Part shown: positions 32,945 to 40,165 of the stretch, one piece after another | How positions within the stretch are numbered: position 1 is the first letter of the stretch | Layout: the number at the start of each line of letters is the position of its first letter | Origin: CAZBXE01 sp964496125 | Lineage (GTDB): Bacteria; Chlamydiota; Chlamydiia; Chlamydiales; CAZBXE01 | Direction: 5' to 3' | DNA length: 64,000 bases | Assembly: GCA_964496125.1 (NCBI GenBank) | Contig: CAZBXE010000007.1 | Location: forward strand, 33,110-97,109 | The notes under the pieces: generated by a model | Databases searched by the model: none | Told to the model about the DNA's origin: nothing | Seen by the model: only the letters and a program-made list of their open reading frames with translations | Position numbers and translations under genes: made by a program

Positions 32945-34924
32945 ATGATCAATAGATTGCTACAAATTTCTGCTCTTTGCGGTCTTCTTTTGCTCCCCTT
33001 TGTGGCTTTAGAAGGGAAGCCGCCAGAAATTGACGCTAAGGCAGTTACAGTCAAGTTGAAGGAAATTATGAGGGCCCACGCCTCCTATAAGTCTTTAACC
33101 CCTGAACTTGTCAAACGCGCCCTCAATAACTACCTAGATGAGATCGACCCCAACAAAACCTACTTTCTCGAGAGTGATATCCATAAATGGCTGAACCCTT
33201 CCGAAGAGACTTTATTGAAAGTCCTCAAGGGTTATGGCAATTCTGATTTTCATGAGTTCTTTCTCATTCAGAACCAGATGGAAACTGCCATTGAGAGAAG
33301 AAGGCTTTTGGATAAGAAGATCGACCTCAATGACCTCCCCAAGAACGTAAAGCCTGAAGAATTTAAGAACATGAAGTGGGTCAAAACTACAGAAGACCTG
33401 CTAGACCGGATTAGACGTATCAAAGCTCTCCAGCTTGAGACTGCAGCCAAACTCCATGAGACCCTAGAGGAAAAAACGCTCCAAAGGATTGCCAAACGGC
33501 AAGCTACTTATGAAGAGGAGTTTTTGGAAAAAGATCCCCTGGCGAAAGAACGATATATCTATTCCAAGATTTTGAAGGCAACAGCCTCCGCTTTAGATAC
33601 CCATACTGCCTATTTTACTCCAGCTGAGGCTAATCAGTTTATGATCAGTATGCAGCAGAGGTTGTTTGGAATTGGAGCGCAGCTTCGGGATGATCTCAAC
33701 GGCTTTACGATGGTGAAGCTCATAGAAGGGGGCCCTGCCGCTAATAGCAAAGAGCTCAAGGTAAAAGATCGCATTGTTGCAGTTGATGGAGAGCCCGTGG
33801 TGGGGATGGATATTCTTGATGCTGTGGAGCTCATCCGAGGAGAAGAGAATACACCGGTCACTCTTACTGTAATCCGAGAGATGCCAAGCGAAGATGGGAC
33901 AACTCATGAGGAGCAGTTGACTGTATCGGTTATTAGAGGAGAGGTTGTCATTAAGGAAGCCCGATTTGAGGCCTCGTTTGAACCTTTTGGCGATGGTGTT
34001 ATTGCCTACTTAAGGCTCTATTCTTTCTACCAAGACCAAGATAATGCATCTGCCACCGATTTAGCAAGGGAGCTTGAAAAGCTTAAGAAAGAACACAATG
34101 TCAAGGGTGTGATTTTAGATCTTCGCTCCAATACGGGTGGGCTTCTTACCCAGGCTGTTGCAGTGGCGGGTCTTTTTATCACAAAAGGGGTTGTTGTTTC
34201 GATCAAAGATGATGCGGGAAAGGTGCAACATCTTAGAGATTTGGATGGTAAAGTCGTCTGGGACGGCCCCCTCATCGTAATGGTCAACCGAGCGAGTGCG
34301 TCTGCATCTGAAATTGTGGCCCAAACCTTACAAGATTACGGAAGAGCGCTTATCGTCGGGGATGAGCATACCTACGGAAAGGGATCTTATCAGACGTTTA
34401 CGCTCAATGCGGCTCGCAAAGGGGGCGTAAACCCAGAGGGTGAGTATAAGGTCAGCCGAGGCCGCTACTACACAGTATCTGGTAAAACACCTCAACTTCG
34501 CGGCGTCATGAGTGATGTCGTCGTGCCGGGCGCTCTTTCAGAGATGGAAATTGGTGAGGAATTTGCTAAATACCCGCTCGAATCTGACCAGATTCCGGAT
34601 AGTTTTGATGATGATCTCTCTGACATCCCTTTTTTCCAAAGGGAGAGAATTGGAGCTCTTTATCGGTATAATCTACAGAAAAAGCTTACTGCCTATACAC
34701 AGTTCTTAGACCAGCTTCGTGGAAACTCAGGAAAGAGACTGGAAAAAGATAAGAACTACCAAAACTTCTTAAAAGAACTGAAGAAGAAGGATAAGGATGT
34801 GGAAGGAGATGATGAGGCAAGCGAGTTTGGTCAAAACGATCTGCAACTTGGCGAGGGTTATAACATCATGAAGGACCTTATTCTTCTCGACAGTCCTGAT
34901 GCCCGCACTGTGAAATCCCCCTAG
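32945..34924 (+). CDS. Tail-specific protease (Prc/Tsp, S41A) with PDZ domain
   Basis: A 659-residue periplasmic serine protease. It has a signal peptide (MINRLLQISALCGLLLLPFV), an N-terminal Tsp domain, and a PDZ domain at ~235-330 (GIGAQLRDDLNGFTMVKLIEGGPAA...KDRIVAVDGEPV). The S41 core contains LDLRSNTGGLL, the catalytic dyad Ser453 (RASASASEI) and Lys479 (EHTYGKG), followed by a C-terminal helical domain. The layout matches Chlamydia Tsp (CT441). Divergent from euo. The palindromic repeat begins 2 bp after its stop. Confidence 0.93.
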   Translation: MINRLLQISALCGLLLLPFVALEGKPPEIDAKAVTVKLKEIMRAHASYKSLTPELVKRALNNYLDEIDPNKTYFLESDIHKWLNPSEETLLKVLKGYGNSDFHEFFLIQNQMETAIERRRLLDKKIDLNDLPKNVKPEEFKNMKWVKTTEDLLDRIRRIKALQLETAAKLHETLEEKTLQRIAKRQATYEEEFLEKDPLAKERYIYSKILKATASALDTHTAYFTPAEANQFMISMQQRLFGIGAQLRDDLNGFTMVKLIEGGPAANSKELKVKDRIVAVDGEPVVGMDILDAVELIRGEENTPVTLTVIREMPSEDGTTHEEQLTVSVIRGEVVIKEARFEASFEPFGDGVIAYLRLYSFYQDQDNASATDLARELEKLKKEHNVKGVILDLRSNTGGLLTQAVAVAGLFITKGVVVSIKDDAGKVQHLRDLDGKVVWDGPLIVMVNRASASASEIVAQTLQDYGRALIVGDEHTYGKGSYQTFTLNAARKGGVNPEGEYKVSRGRYYTVSGKTPQLRGVMSDVVVPGALSEMEIGEEFAKYPLESDQIPDSFDDDLSDIPFFQRERIGALYRYNLQKKLTAYTQFLDQLRGNSGKRLEKDKNYQNFLKELKKKDKDVEGDDEASEFGQNDLQLGEGYNIMKDLILLDSPDARTVKSP

Positions 34925-34925
34925 T

Positions 34926-35098
34926 TATACACAAATGAACTGGAAAGTTTGTTTCTGCCTGCGTCGGACAATCCCTCAATTTTTGCCCGTCTGCATTGCT
35001 CTGGTTTTTAACCAGAGCTGCTTCGACGCCTCTAGCGCTTACAAAAATTGAGGGAGCCTCCTTGGCATATTACCAACTTTCCAATTCATTTGTGTATA
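34926..35098. repeat. Palindromic noncoding element, copy A (MITE-like)
   Basis: A 173-bp element with 24-bp terminal inverted repeats at 34926-34949 and 35075-35098 (23 of 24 match; ends TATACACAAATGAA). Inside are a perfect 13-bp inverted pair (CCCTCAATTTTTG 34973-34985, CAAAAATTGAGGG 35042-35054) and a central hairpin (GCTCTGGTT 34998-35006, AACCAGAGC 35010-35018). It lies between the converging protease and scpB genes. The rest of the gap up to 35190 shows nothing recognisable. A diverged copy is at ~38.55 kb. It carries no gene, so a non-autonomous mobile repeat or a structured bidirectional terminator are both possible. Confidence 0.75.
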
Positions 35099-35190
35099 TA
35101 CACAAATAGCAGGTTTCTCGAAGCGAGTCTAACAAGAATGCACTTTTCTTTTATAAGTCCAAAGTGATCATTTTGCCGTTTTTTTCAGGA

Positions 35191-35715
35191 TCAGGGAACT
35201 ACGTTTTGTGGCAGATCGTCTAGAGAATTTAATCCAAAGGCGAGTAAAAATTCAGGCGTTGTCCCCAAAAGCTGCGGGCGACCAGGAGCATCTAGCCTTC
35301 CTGTTTCATGGATAAGGCCTCTTTCTTCAAGATGATGGATTGTTCCGGAGCAGTCTACGCCTCGTATTGCCTCAATCTCCAAGCGGGAAATGGGTTGACG
35401 GTAGGCAATGATAGCAAGGACCTCGCCAGCTGCAGGCGACAGCTTGTCTTTTCGCTTGTTTTTGCCTAGTTTTTCCACGTAGAGGGCAAATTCAGGCCGT
35501 GTCTTGAGAAGGAAGCCACCTCCTACTTCCTCAATTCCAAACGCTTTTTCCTCTTTGTTGTACTCATCACCTAGCTGTTCCACAAGGCGGCGCACCTCTT
35601 TTTCAGAGATTTGCTGCACAGTTTGCAGGACTTCTTTGATTTTGTGGGAGGTTAGCGGCTCACCGCTTGCAAAAAGAAGCGACTCAATGATCGCTTTCAG
35701 ATCTTTCTCTTCCAT
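35191..35715 (-). CDS. scpB: Segregation and condensation protein B
   Basis: A 174-residue winged-helix protein that binds the ScpA kleisin to form the SMC-ScpAB condensin. It starts MEEKDLKAIIESLLFASGEPLT, has the first winged helix to residue ~80 and the second with LSPAAGEVLAIIAYRQPISRLEIEAIRGVD and LEERGLIHETGRLDAPGRPQLLGTTPEFL, the standard family core. Length is slightly short but complete. It overlaps scpA by 32 bp and is translationally coupled to it. Confidence 0.95.
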   Translation of the reverse strand: MEEKDLKAIIESLLFASGEPLTSHKIKEVLQTVQQISEKEVRRLVEQLGDEYNKEEKAFGIEEVGGGFLLKTRPEFALYVEKLGKNKRKDKLSPAAGEVLAIIAYRQPISRLEIEAIRGVDCSGTIHHLEERGLIHETGRLDAPGRPQLLGTTPEFLLAFGLNSLDDLPQNVVP

Positions 35716-36436
35716 ACAATGTGATTGTCCCTATTTCGTCGCCTTCTCTTCTCACGGCAACAATGGCTCCTTGTTTCATGAGTTCGAGAATGGCTAAAAA
35801 GGTAAAAATGGTTCTGATTCGACTTTTCTGCTCCAAAAGGAAGGGGATAAAAGAGAGCTTTCCCTGGAGGTGCAACTGTTTTTGGACGACTTGAATCTGG
35901 TCTTCAATCGTGCAGCTGTCCGCTTTAAGGACCGTTTCTTTTCTTCTTTTCTCTTTCAGTAAGGCATCTTGGTAGGCACGTGTTAGATCGTCCAGAGAAA
36001 GAATTCTTGGTTTGGAAGAAGATTCTGGTAGGGGCAAAGGGGGCGTTCTTGCAAACTTGGATCCTTGCACTTCCTCTCTTTGCAACAGGTCTTTTGAGAG
36101 GATCTTGTACTTGCAGTAATCCACAAGTTCATCTAAGGCCCGTAGGGAAGAGGGGATGAGATCATCCTCATCTTCTGGGCTGTTTGTGCGGGGGATAAGA
36201 GTTTTGCTCTTGAGCCAAAGTAGCGTGGCTGTTGTGCCAATAAATTCGGGGCCGGTTTCAAAAAGCCACATCTCTTCTAGGCCCTTAAGGGCTGTTGCAA
36301 ACTGGGCAGTGATCTCTTGGATTTTTACATCGTGGATTCGGATTTCGTTTTTTTGCACGAGTTGGACAAGAAAATCAAGGGGGCCTTCAAAGTTTTCTAG
36401 GGTACATTCATAGGTCAGGACAGTTTGTTCTTGCAT
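35684..36436 (-). CDS. scpA: Segregation and condensation protein A (kleisin)
   Basis: A 250-residue kleisin linking SMC heads. The N-terminal ENFEGPLDFLVQLVQKNEIRIHDVKIQEIT and ATLLWLKSKTLIP are family signatures; the C-terminal winged-helix region has FTFLAILELMKQGAIVAVRREGDEIGTITL. The start ATG at 36436 follows AAGGG. scpA and scpB form a two-gene unit on the minus strand that lies between the two S41 protease genes. Confidence 0.95.
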   Translation of the reverse strand: MQEQTVLTYECTLENFEGPLDFLVQLVQKNEIRIHDVKIQEITAQFATALKGLEEMWLFETGPEFIGTTATLLWLKSKTLIPRTNSPEDEDDLIPSSLRALDELVDYCKYKILSKDLLQREEVQGSKFARTPPLPLPESSSKPRILSLDDLTRAYQDALLKEKRRKETVLKADSCTIEDQIQVVQKQLHLQGKLSFIPFLLEQKSRIRTIFTFLAILELMKQGAIVAVRREGDEIGTITLYGRERSESDH

Positions 36437-36497
36437 ATTCCCTTGTTTCCAGTCAAAATGCCATACTAAGAATTAACCGAATTACAGTCTAGATGCT

Positions 36498-38246
36498 ATG
36501 CGCCATACCTTGTGGTTTTTTCAGATTCTTTTTCTTTTTTTTGTAAAACAAGTTCGTGCTGAAGAGCTTTTGACGCAAAAAGATGTGCACAATGTCATGG
36601 AGAATCTGGTATCCAAAACACCAGAGTGGGATAAGGTCTCTGGAGAAATTTTAAAAAAATCATTACGCATATATCTGGAGCAATTTGACGTCCAGAGGCG
36701 CTACCTTCTTGAAGGGGAAGTAAAGCCCTATTTTTCTCCTTCAGAACAAGATACAAAAGTATTACTCCAAGATTATAGAAAAGGGAATTTTCAGATCTAT
36801 GAGAGGATGGGAGAGTTAATTCGAAAGGCTATTTTGCGCGAGCGCCAAATGCGGATTGTTATGCGAGAAGAAATCAAACGGATGGCGGAGCGGAAAAATG
36901 CTTTGCCTCCTCTTCCCTCAGGAGCCACCCCGAGTGGAGAGGTCCCCTTTTTCTTGTCTTCCCTAGAAGAACTACAAAAGAGGAACTTTCGGTTTGCAAT
37001 TGAGTTTTTAAGCTACTATGCGGATAAGTATGGTGAGGCGGCCACTTTAAGGCAGCTTTCTCTTCTTTTGGAGGAGTATGAAAAGAGCATGAGGCTGCAA
37101 GAGGACAAGTATCTTTATGTAAATGAGGAAAATCGGCCTCTTTCCGAGGAACAAAAAGCGCATCTATCCACTGTTCATATTCTCAAGGCCCTTGCCGCGA
37201 GCCTTGATCCCCACACGCAGTTTCTCACAGAGCAGGAAACATATGATACGAACGTGCGTCTTAACCTTGGACAATCTGGCAGTAGGGCTGTTTTACAACA
37301 CGTCAAGGATCGGATTCAAGTATCGACGAGAAATGTTGGGCGAGGGATGATAGGGATCATTCGCCTAGACGCTTTTTATCGGGCAAGTCCGGATATCTCG
37401 TCGGCAGGTGACGTAAAAAAGGCAATTGCCCAGTTAAAAACTCAGGGGAATTTGCTGGGTTTGATTCTAGATTTACGGGAAAATTCTGGAGGCTATGTAA
37501 TGCAGGCCGTAAAGGTAGCTGGCCTTTTTATGACCAAAGGTGTGGTTGTTGTTTCACGCTACTTTGGAGGGCAGGAGCAGTTTTTTCGCGATATGGAAGA
37601 TGATCATATATTTGATGGGCCTCTTGTGATTTTAACCTCCCGTGTGACTGCGTCGGCTGCTGAAATTGTTGCAGGAGCGCTACAAGACTACGGTGTGGCA
37701 GTGATTGTTGGGGATGACCGCACGTATGGGAAGGGCACGATCCAAGTGGAGACCTCGACGGGAAACAAGGCAACTTCACACTTTAAGGTGACTGTAGGTG
37801 AGTATTACACTGTCTCTGGCAAAACGCCGCAGGTCAAAGGAGTGAGAGCCGATATTATCGTGCCGGGGGAGTACAGCAGACAAAACATTGGGGAGGAGTT
37901 TTTGGAAAACCACCTAGACACACAGTTCTCCGACTCTATTCCCCCTCTCTATGAGGATCCTCTTTCCGATGTCCCTCTGCAGGCTAAGGGATATTACATG
38001 AAGTACTACCTACCGACATTGCAAGTTAGAACAGAAAAGTGGCATAAAATGCTCCCTCTACTCCAGAAAAATAGTCAGCTCCGCCTTTCACGTAATAAGG
38101 ATTATCAGCTCTTTGTAGAGGGGAAAAGAACTTCGTTTCCAGAAGATATGCAGCTTGAAGAGGGGGTGAGCATCCTCAAGGACATGATCATGATGCAGCA
38201 AGATGATAAGCGGAATTTTGTGGGCGCTGTGCAAAAAAAAGTCTAA
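36498..38246 (+). CDS. S41 protease paralogue lacking the PDZ domain
   Basis: A 582-residue exported protein with signal peptide (LWFFQILFLFFVKQVRA). The N-terminal Tsp domain matches the paralogue at 32945 (KSLRIYLEQFDVQRRYLLEGE; ALAASLDPHTQFLTEQE). Where that protein has ~100 residues of PDZ, this one has only ~30-40 unrelated residues before GMIGIIRLDAFYRA. The S41 core keeps LDLRENSGGYV, Ser386 in VTASAAEI and Lys412 in RTYGKG, so it may be catalytically competent. The C-terminal domain is kept. Without a PDZ it probably selects substrates differently, or acts as a partner of the other protease. Confidence 0.9.
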   Translation: MRHTLWFFQILFLFFVKQVRAEELLTQKDVHNVMENLVSKTPEWDKVSGEILKKSLRIYLEQFDVQRRYLLEGEVKPYFSPSEQDTKVLLQDYRKGNFQIYERMGELIRKAILRERQMRIVMREEIKRMAERKNALPPLPSGATPSGEVPFFLSSLEELQKRNFRFAIEFLSYYADKYGEAATLRQLSLLLEEYEKSMRLQEDKYLYVNEENRPLSEEQKAHLSTVHILKALAASLDPHTQFLTEQETYDTNVRLNLGQSGSRAVLQHVKDRIQVSTRNVGRGMIGIIRLDAFYRASPDISSAGDVKKAIAQLKTQGNLLGLILDLRENSGGYVMQAVKVAGLFMTKGVVVVSRYFGGQEQFFRDMEDDHIFDGPLVILTSRVTASAAEIVAGALQDYGVAVIVGDDRTYGKGTIQVETSTGNKATSHFKVTVGEYYTVSGKTPQVKGVRADIIVPGEYSRQNIGEEFLENHLDTQFSDSIPPLYEDPLSDVPLQAKGYYMKYYLPTLQVRTEKWHKMLPLLQKNSQLRLSRNKDYQLFVEGKRTSFPEDMQLEEGVSILKDMIMMQQDDKRNFVGAVQKKV

Positions 38247-38295
38247 ATTGAGATTGGCAAAAAAGACAAAATACAACACAATAAACGCTAAAAAA

Positions 38296-38368
<73 letters not shown>

Positions 38369-38376
38369 CTCTAGAG

Positions 38377-38411
38377 GGAAAGGGTATTCTGTCCTTTCCT
38401 TCTTTTTTTTC
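38377..38411 (+). terminator. Intrinsic terminator after tRNA-Phe
   Basis: GGAAAGG (38377-38383) pairs with CCTTTCC (38393-38399) across a 9-nt loop and is followed by TTCTTTTTTTT, 8 bp downstream of the tRNA. Confidence 0.7.
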
Positions 38412-38487
38412 TCGGAAATGGATCATGTCTTTGGCAAGTAAATATTTTCAGTATAAGAATCATAGACAAGAGCCTCAAGAGTTGGTT

Positions 38488-38630
38488 TAGGCTTGTTCCC
38501 TTCAGGCTCTCAATTTTGTTCGCCTGGATTGCTAAGGTTTTTAACGAGAGGTGCTTCGACGCCGCATAACTGACAAAAATTGAGAGCGCTTCCTTGGCAT
38601 ATTGCCGACTTTTCAGGTTATTTGTGTGGA
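38488..38630. repeat. Palindromic noncoding element, copy B (diverged)
   Basis: This stretch aligns with copy A along its length. Shared blocks are TGCTTCGACGCC (38552-38563), ACAAAAATTGAGAGC (38573-38587) and CCTTGGCATATTGCC (38592-38606), then ATTTGTGTG. The 13-bp internal inverted pair survives (GCTCTCAATTTTG 38506-38518, CAAAAATTGAGAGC 38574-38587) with one bulge. The central hairpin and the left terminal repeat are largely lost. It has the same orientation as copy A. Confidence 0.7.
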
Positions 38631-38885
38631 CCAAGACACTACCCAAAAGAAATTCATGCAGACAAGGGATGTAACCCCAGGGTTTTACCTCCCCCCTCCC
38701 TCCCTCGCTACTCTACCATTTATCTTAAAAAACAAAGAATTGATCGTTCGCGAATTTGCGGACAGGTTCACATAAAAATTATTTTAAACTCTCAGAGAGA
38801 GCTCGCGAGATTTCCAGTTGATTTCTATTTCCTCTACGTTTATACTGCCTTTTTATACTTTTAAGAAATTTTTTCGGAGTGACCT
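38631..38885. other. Noncoding leader region upstream of rplU
   Basis: With the tRNA terminator and repeat copy B this completes a 517-bp gap without genes. No coding frame with a ribosome binding site is seen. The last 150 bp become AT-rich and probably hold the rplU operon promoter; a pyrimidine-rich tract (TACCTCCCCCCTCCCTCCC, ~38687-38705) is notable. No clear -35/-10 pair was identified. A known L21 leader structure was not recognised. Confidence 0.4.
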
Positions 38886-39371
38886 ATGTATGCGATTATC
38901 CAAACCGGTGGAAAACAATACCTTGTAAAGCAGGGTGACGAGATTGATGTTGAGCTGTTAGACCAAGAGCCAGGCGCTTCTGTTTCTTTCCAAGAAGTGC
39001 TCTTTGTAAACGATGGCACAGCCACACACGTTGGCAATCCGGTAGTCGAAGCATTTGCTGTAAATGGCGTTCTCCTTGAAAACACAAGAGGCGAGAAGAT
39101 CACCTCCGTGAAATACAAGAGAAGAAAGAATCAAAAAGTGAAGTTTGGTCATAGACAAGAGCTTTCTCGTGTAAAAATTACAGATATTTCTGGCGAAAAA
39201 AAATCCGTTAAGGGTATTAAAGTTACAAGCGAAGAAAGTACGCCGGAAATGACGAAAGCGCCCGCTGAGAAGAAGGTGGAGGCAGCTGCGGCAAAACCTG
39301 CGAGTTCTTCAAAGACAAGTTCCGCTAAGGCAAAGAAAACAATCTCTGCCAGAGCAAATTCGGAAAACTAG
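38886..39371 (+). CDS. rplU: 50S ribosomal protein L21 with C-terminal extension
   Basis: A 161-residue protein. Residues 1-~103 are standard L21 (MYAIIQTGGKQYLVKQGDEIDV at the start; YKRRKNQKVKFGHRQELSRVKI near the rRNA-binding end). The family normally ends there at about 103-107 residues. Here a ~55-residue tail rich in Lys, Ala, Ser, Thr and Glu follows (EKKVEAAAAKPASSSKTSSAKAKK). The tail's composition resembles the three small basic peptides encoded immediately downstream. First gene of the rplU-peptides-rpmA-obg cluster. Confidence 0.95.
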   Translation: MYAIIQTGGKQYLVKQGDEIDVELLDQEPGASVSFQEVLFVNDGTATHVGNPVVEAFAVNGVLLENTRGEKITSVKYKRRKNQKVKFGHRQELSRVKITDISGEKKSVKGIKVTSEESTPEMTKAPAEKKVEAAAAKPASSSKTSSAKAKKTISARANSEN

Positions 39372-39391
39372 GAAATAGGAAGGAGAAACCT

Positions 39392-39466
39392 ATGTCAAAG
39401 AAAGAGAAGCCAAAGAGCCAGCAGAAGCCAGCAACTGGCAAGACAAATTCCCAAAACAAGAAGTAG
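39392..39466 (+). CDS. Tiny basic Lys/Ser/Pro-rich peptide 1
   Basis: A 24-codon frame (ATG 39392, TAG 39464-39466) that encodes a peptide starting MSKKEKPKSQQKPATGK and ending NKK. AAGGAG (39380-39385) is six bases from the ATG. The first 13 codons align with those of the next small gene, and seven of ten differing codons are synonymous, which argues strongly for translation. About one third of the residues are Lys. It lies 20 bp after rplU and within the L21-L27 operon. It may be a ribosome-associated or nucleic-acid-binding peptide; no known family was recognised. Confidence 0.7.
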   Translation: MSKKEKPKSQQKPATGKTNSQNKK

Positions 39467-39484
39467 TTTGTAAGGTGAACGTCT

Positions 39485-39559
39485 ATGTCTAAAAAAGACA
39501 AACCGAAAAGTTCGTCAAAACCACAAAGTTCTGGAAAACCAAGCTCCGCAAAAAAATAG
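39485..39559 (+). CDS. Tiny basic Lys/Ser/Pro-rich peptide 2
   Basis: A 24-codon frame (ATG 39485, TAG 39557-39559) encoding a peptide that starts MSKKDKPKSSSKPQSSGKP and ends AKK. AAGGTGA lies about seven bases upstream of the ATG. Same length and same beginning as peptide 1 (E/D exchange at residue 5), so the two are tandem paralogues. The pattern of third-position changes (AAG/AAA, TCA/TCT, CCA/CCG, AGC/AGT) shows selection on the amino acid sequence. Function unknown. Confidence 0.7.
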   Translation: MSKKDKPKSSSKPQSSGKPSSAKK

Positions 39560-39576
39560 GGGCGAAGGAGAACATC

Positions 39577-39702
39577 ATGGCATTCGACAAAAATAAAAAA
39601 CCAAATCAGAGCCAGCAAAGCCCTGATAAGGCAAGACAGCAGAATCCTGCAAAGCCCCAGAATGCTCCATCTTCTGGGAAGCCAAACGCTCCTAAGAAGT
39701 AA
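39577..39702 (+). CDS. Small basic Gln/Pro/Lys-rich peptide 3
   Basis: A 41-codon frame (ATG 39577, TAA 39700-39702) encoding MAFDKNKKPNQSQQSPDK followed by a Gln/Pro/Asn-rich middle and the ending SSGKPNAPKK. GAAGGAG (39564-39570) is six bases upstream of the ATG. The end is similar in style to peptides 1 and 2 (SSGKPSSAKK in peptide 2), suggesting a distant paralogue or common origin. It is predicted to be disordered and positively charged. It is followed by a strong hairpin and then rpmA. Confidence 0.65.
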   Translation: MAFDKNKKPNQSQQSPDKARQQNPAKPQNAPSSGKPNAPKK

Positions 39703-39713
39703 GGGCGTTTCAT

Positions 39714-39741
39714 CCTTCTCCACCTGAAAGGGTGGAGAAGG
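39714..39741. terminator. Strong hairpin between peptide 3 and rpmA
   Basis: CCTTCTCCACC (39714-39724) and GGTGGAGAAGG (39731-39741) form a perfect 11-bp stem with a TGAAAG loop. No T-run follows, so it is not a classical terminator. A processing site or a 3'-stabilising structure that sets different levels for the peptides and L27 is more likely. Confidence 0.5.
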
Positions 39742-39829
39742 TAAAGCATTCAGGATCACTGAGGAACAGAATACACAAAATTCCCCTGTCCTTCTGAAGA
39801 CAGGAAAGTAAGTTAGGAGAAAAGGACCT

Positions 39830-40087
39830 ATGGCACATAAGAAAGGACAAGGATCAACGCGAAATGGACGAGATTCCCACTCCCAACGTCTTGGCATCAA
39901 AGCCTGTGATGGTGAGTTTGTTACAGCGGGCAGTATTTTAGTACGCCAGCGGGGAACAAAATGGCATCCGTCTAAAAATGTTAAACGAGCAGGGGATGAT
40001 TCTCTTTTTGCTTTAGTTGATGGAATTGTACGTTTTAATAAAACGAACAAGACCTACGTTTCAGTTATGCCTGCAAGTCTGTTGTAA
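39830..40087 (+). CDS. rpmA: 50S ribosomal protein L27
   Basis: An 85-residue L27. It starts MAHKKGQGSTRNGRDSHSQR, the conserved N-terminus that reaches the peptidyl-transferase centre, and contains LGIKACDGEFVTAGSILVRQRGTKWHPS. No Firmicutes-type cleavable N-terminal extension is present. AGGAGAAAAGGA lies just upstream. It follows the peptide cluster and precedes obg. Confidence 0.97.
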   Translation: MAHKKGQGSTRNGRDSHSQRLGIKACDGEFVTAGSILVRQRGTKWHPSKNVKRAGDDSLFALVDGIVRFNKTNKTYVSVMPASLL

Positions 40088-40105
40088 ACTGTTCTCTAAA
40101 TTTTT

Positions 40106-40136
40106 GTGGGGCTGCTTAGGCAGGCCCACACCTTTT
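40106..40136 (+). terminator. Terminator/attenuator hairpin between rpmA and obg
   Basis: GTGGGGCTGC (40106-40115) pairs with GCAGGCCCAC (40120-40129) with one mismatch and a TTAG loop, followed by ACCTTTT. It may end part of the ribosomal protein transcripts before obg. Confidence 0.5.
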
Positions 40137-40165
40137 ATCCCCCTCTATTCGTTTAGGATCTTCAA

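Noticed and set aside
39325..40050. 241-residue minus-strand frame across the peptide cluster and rpmA
   Set aside because: It is antisense to L27 and to the small basic genes; its Leu/Phe-rich sequence simply mirrors AAG/AAA and TCA/AGC codons, and it has no conserved features.
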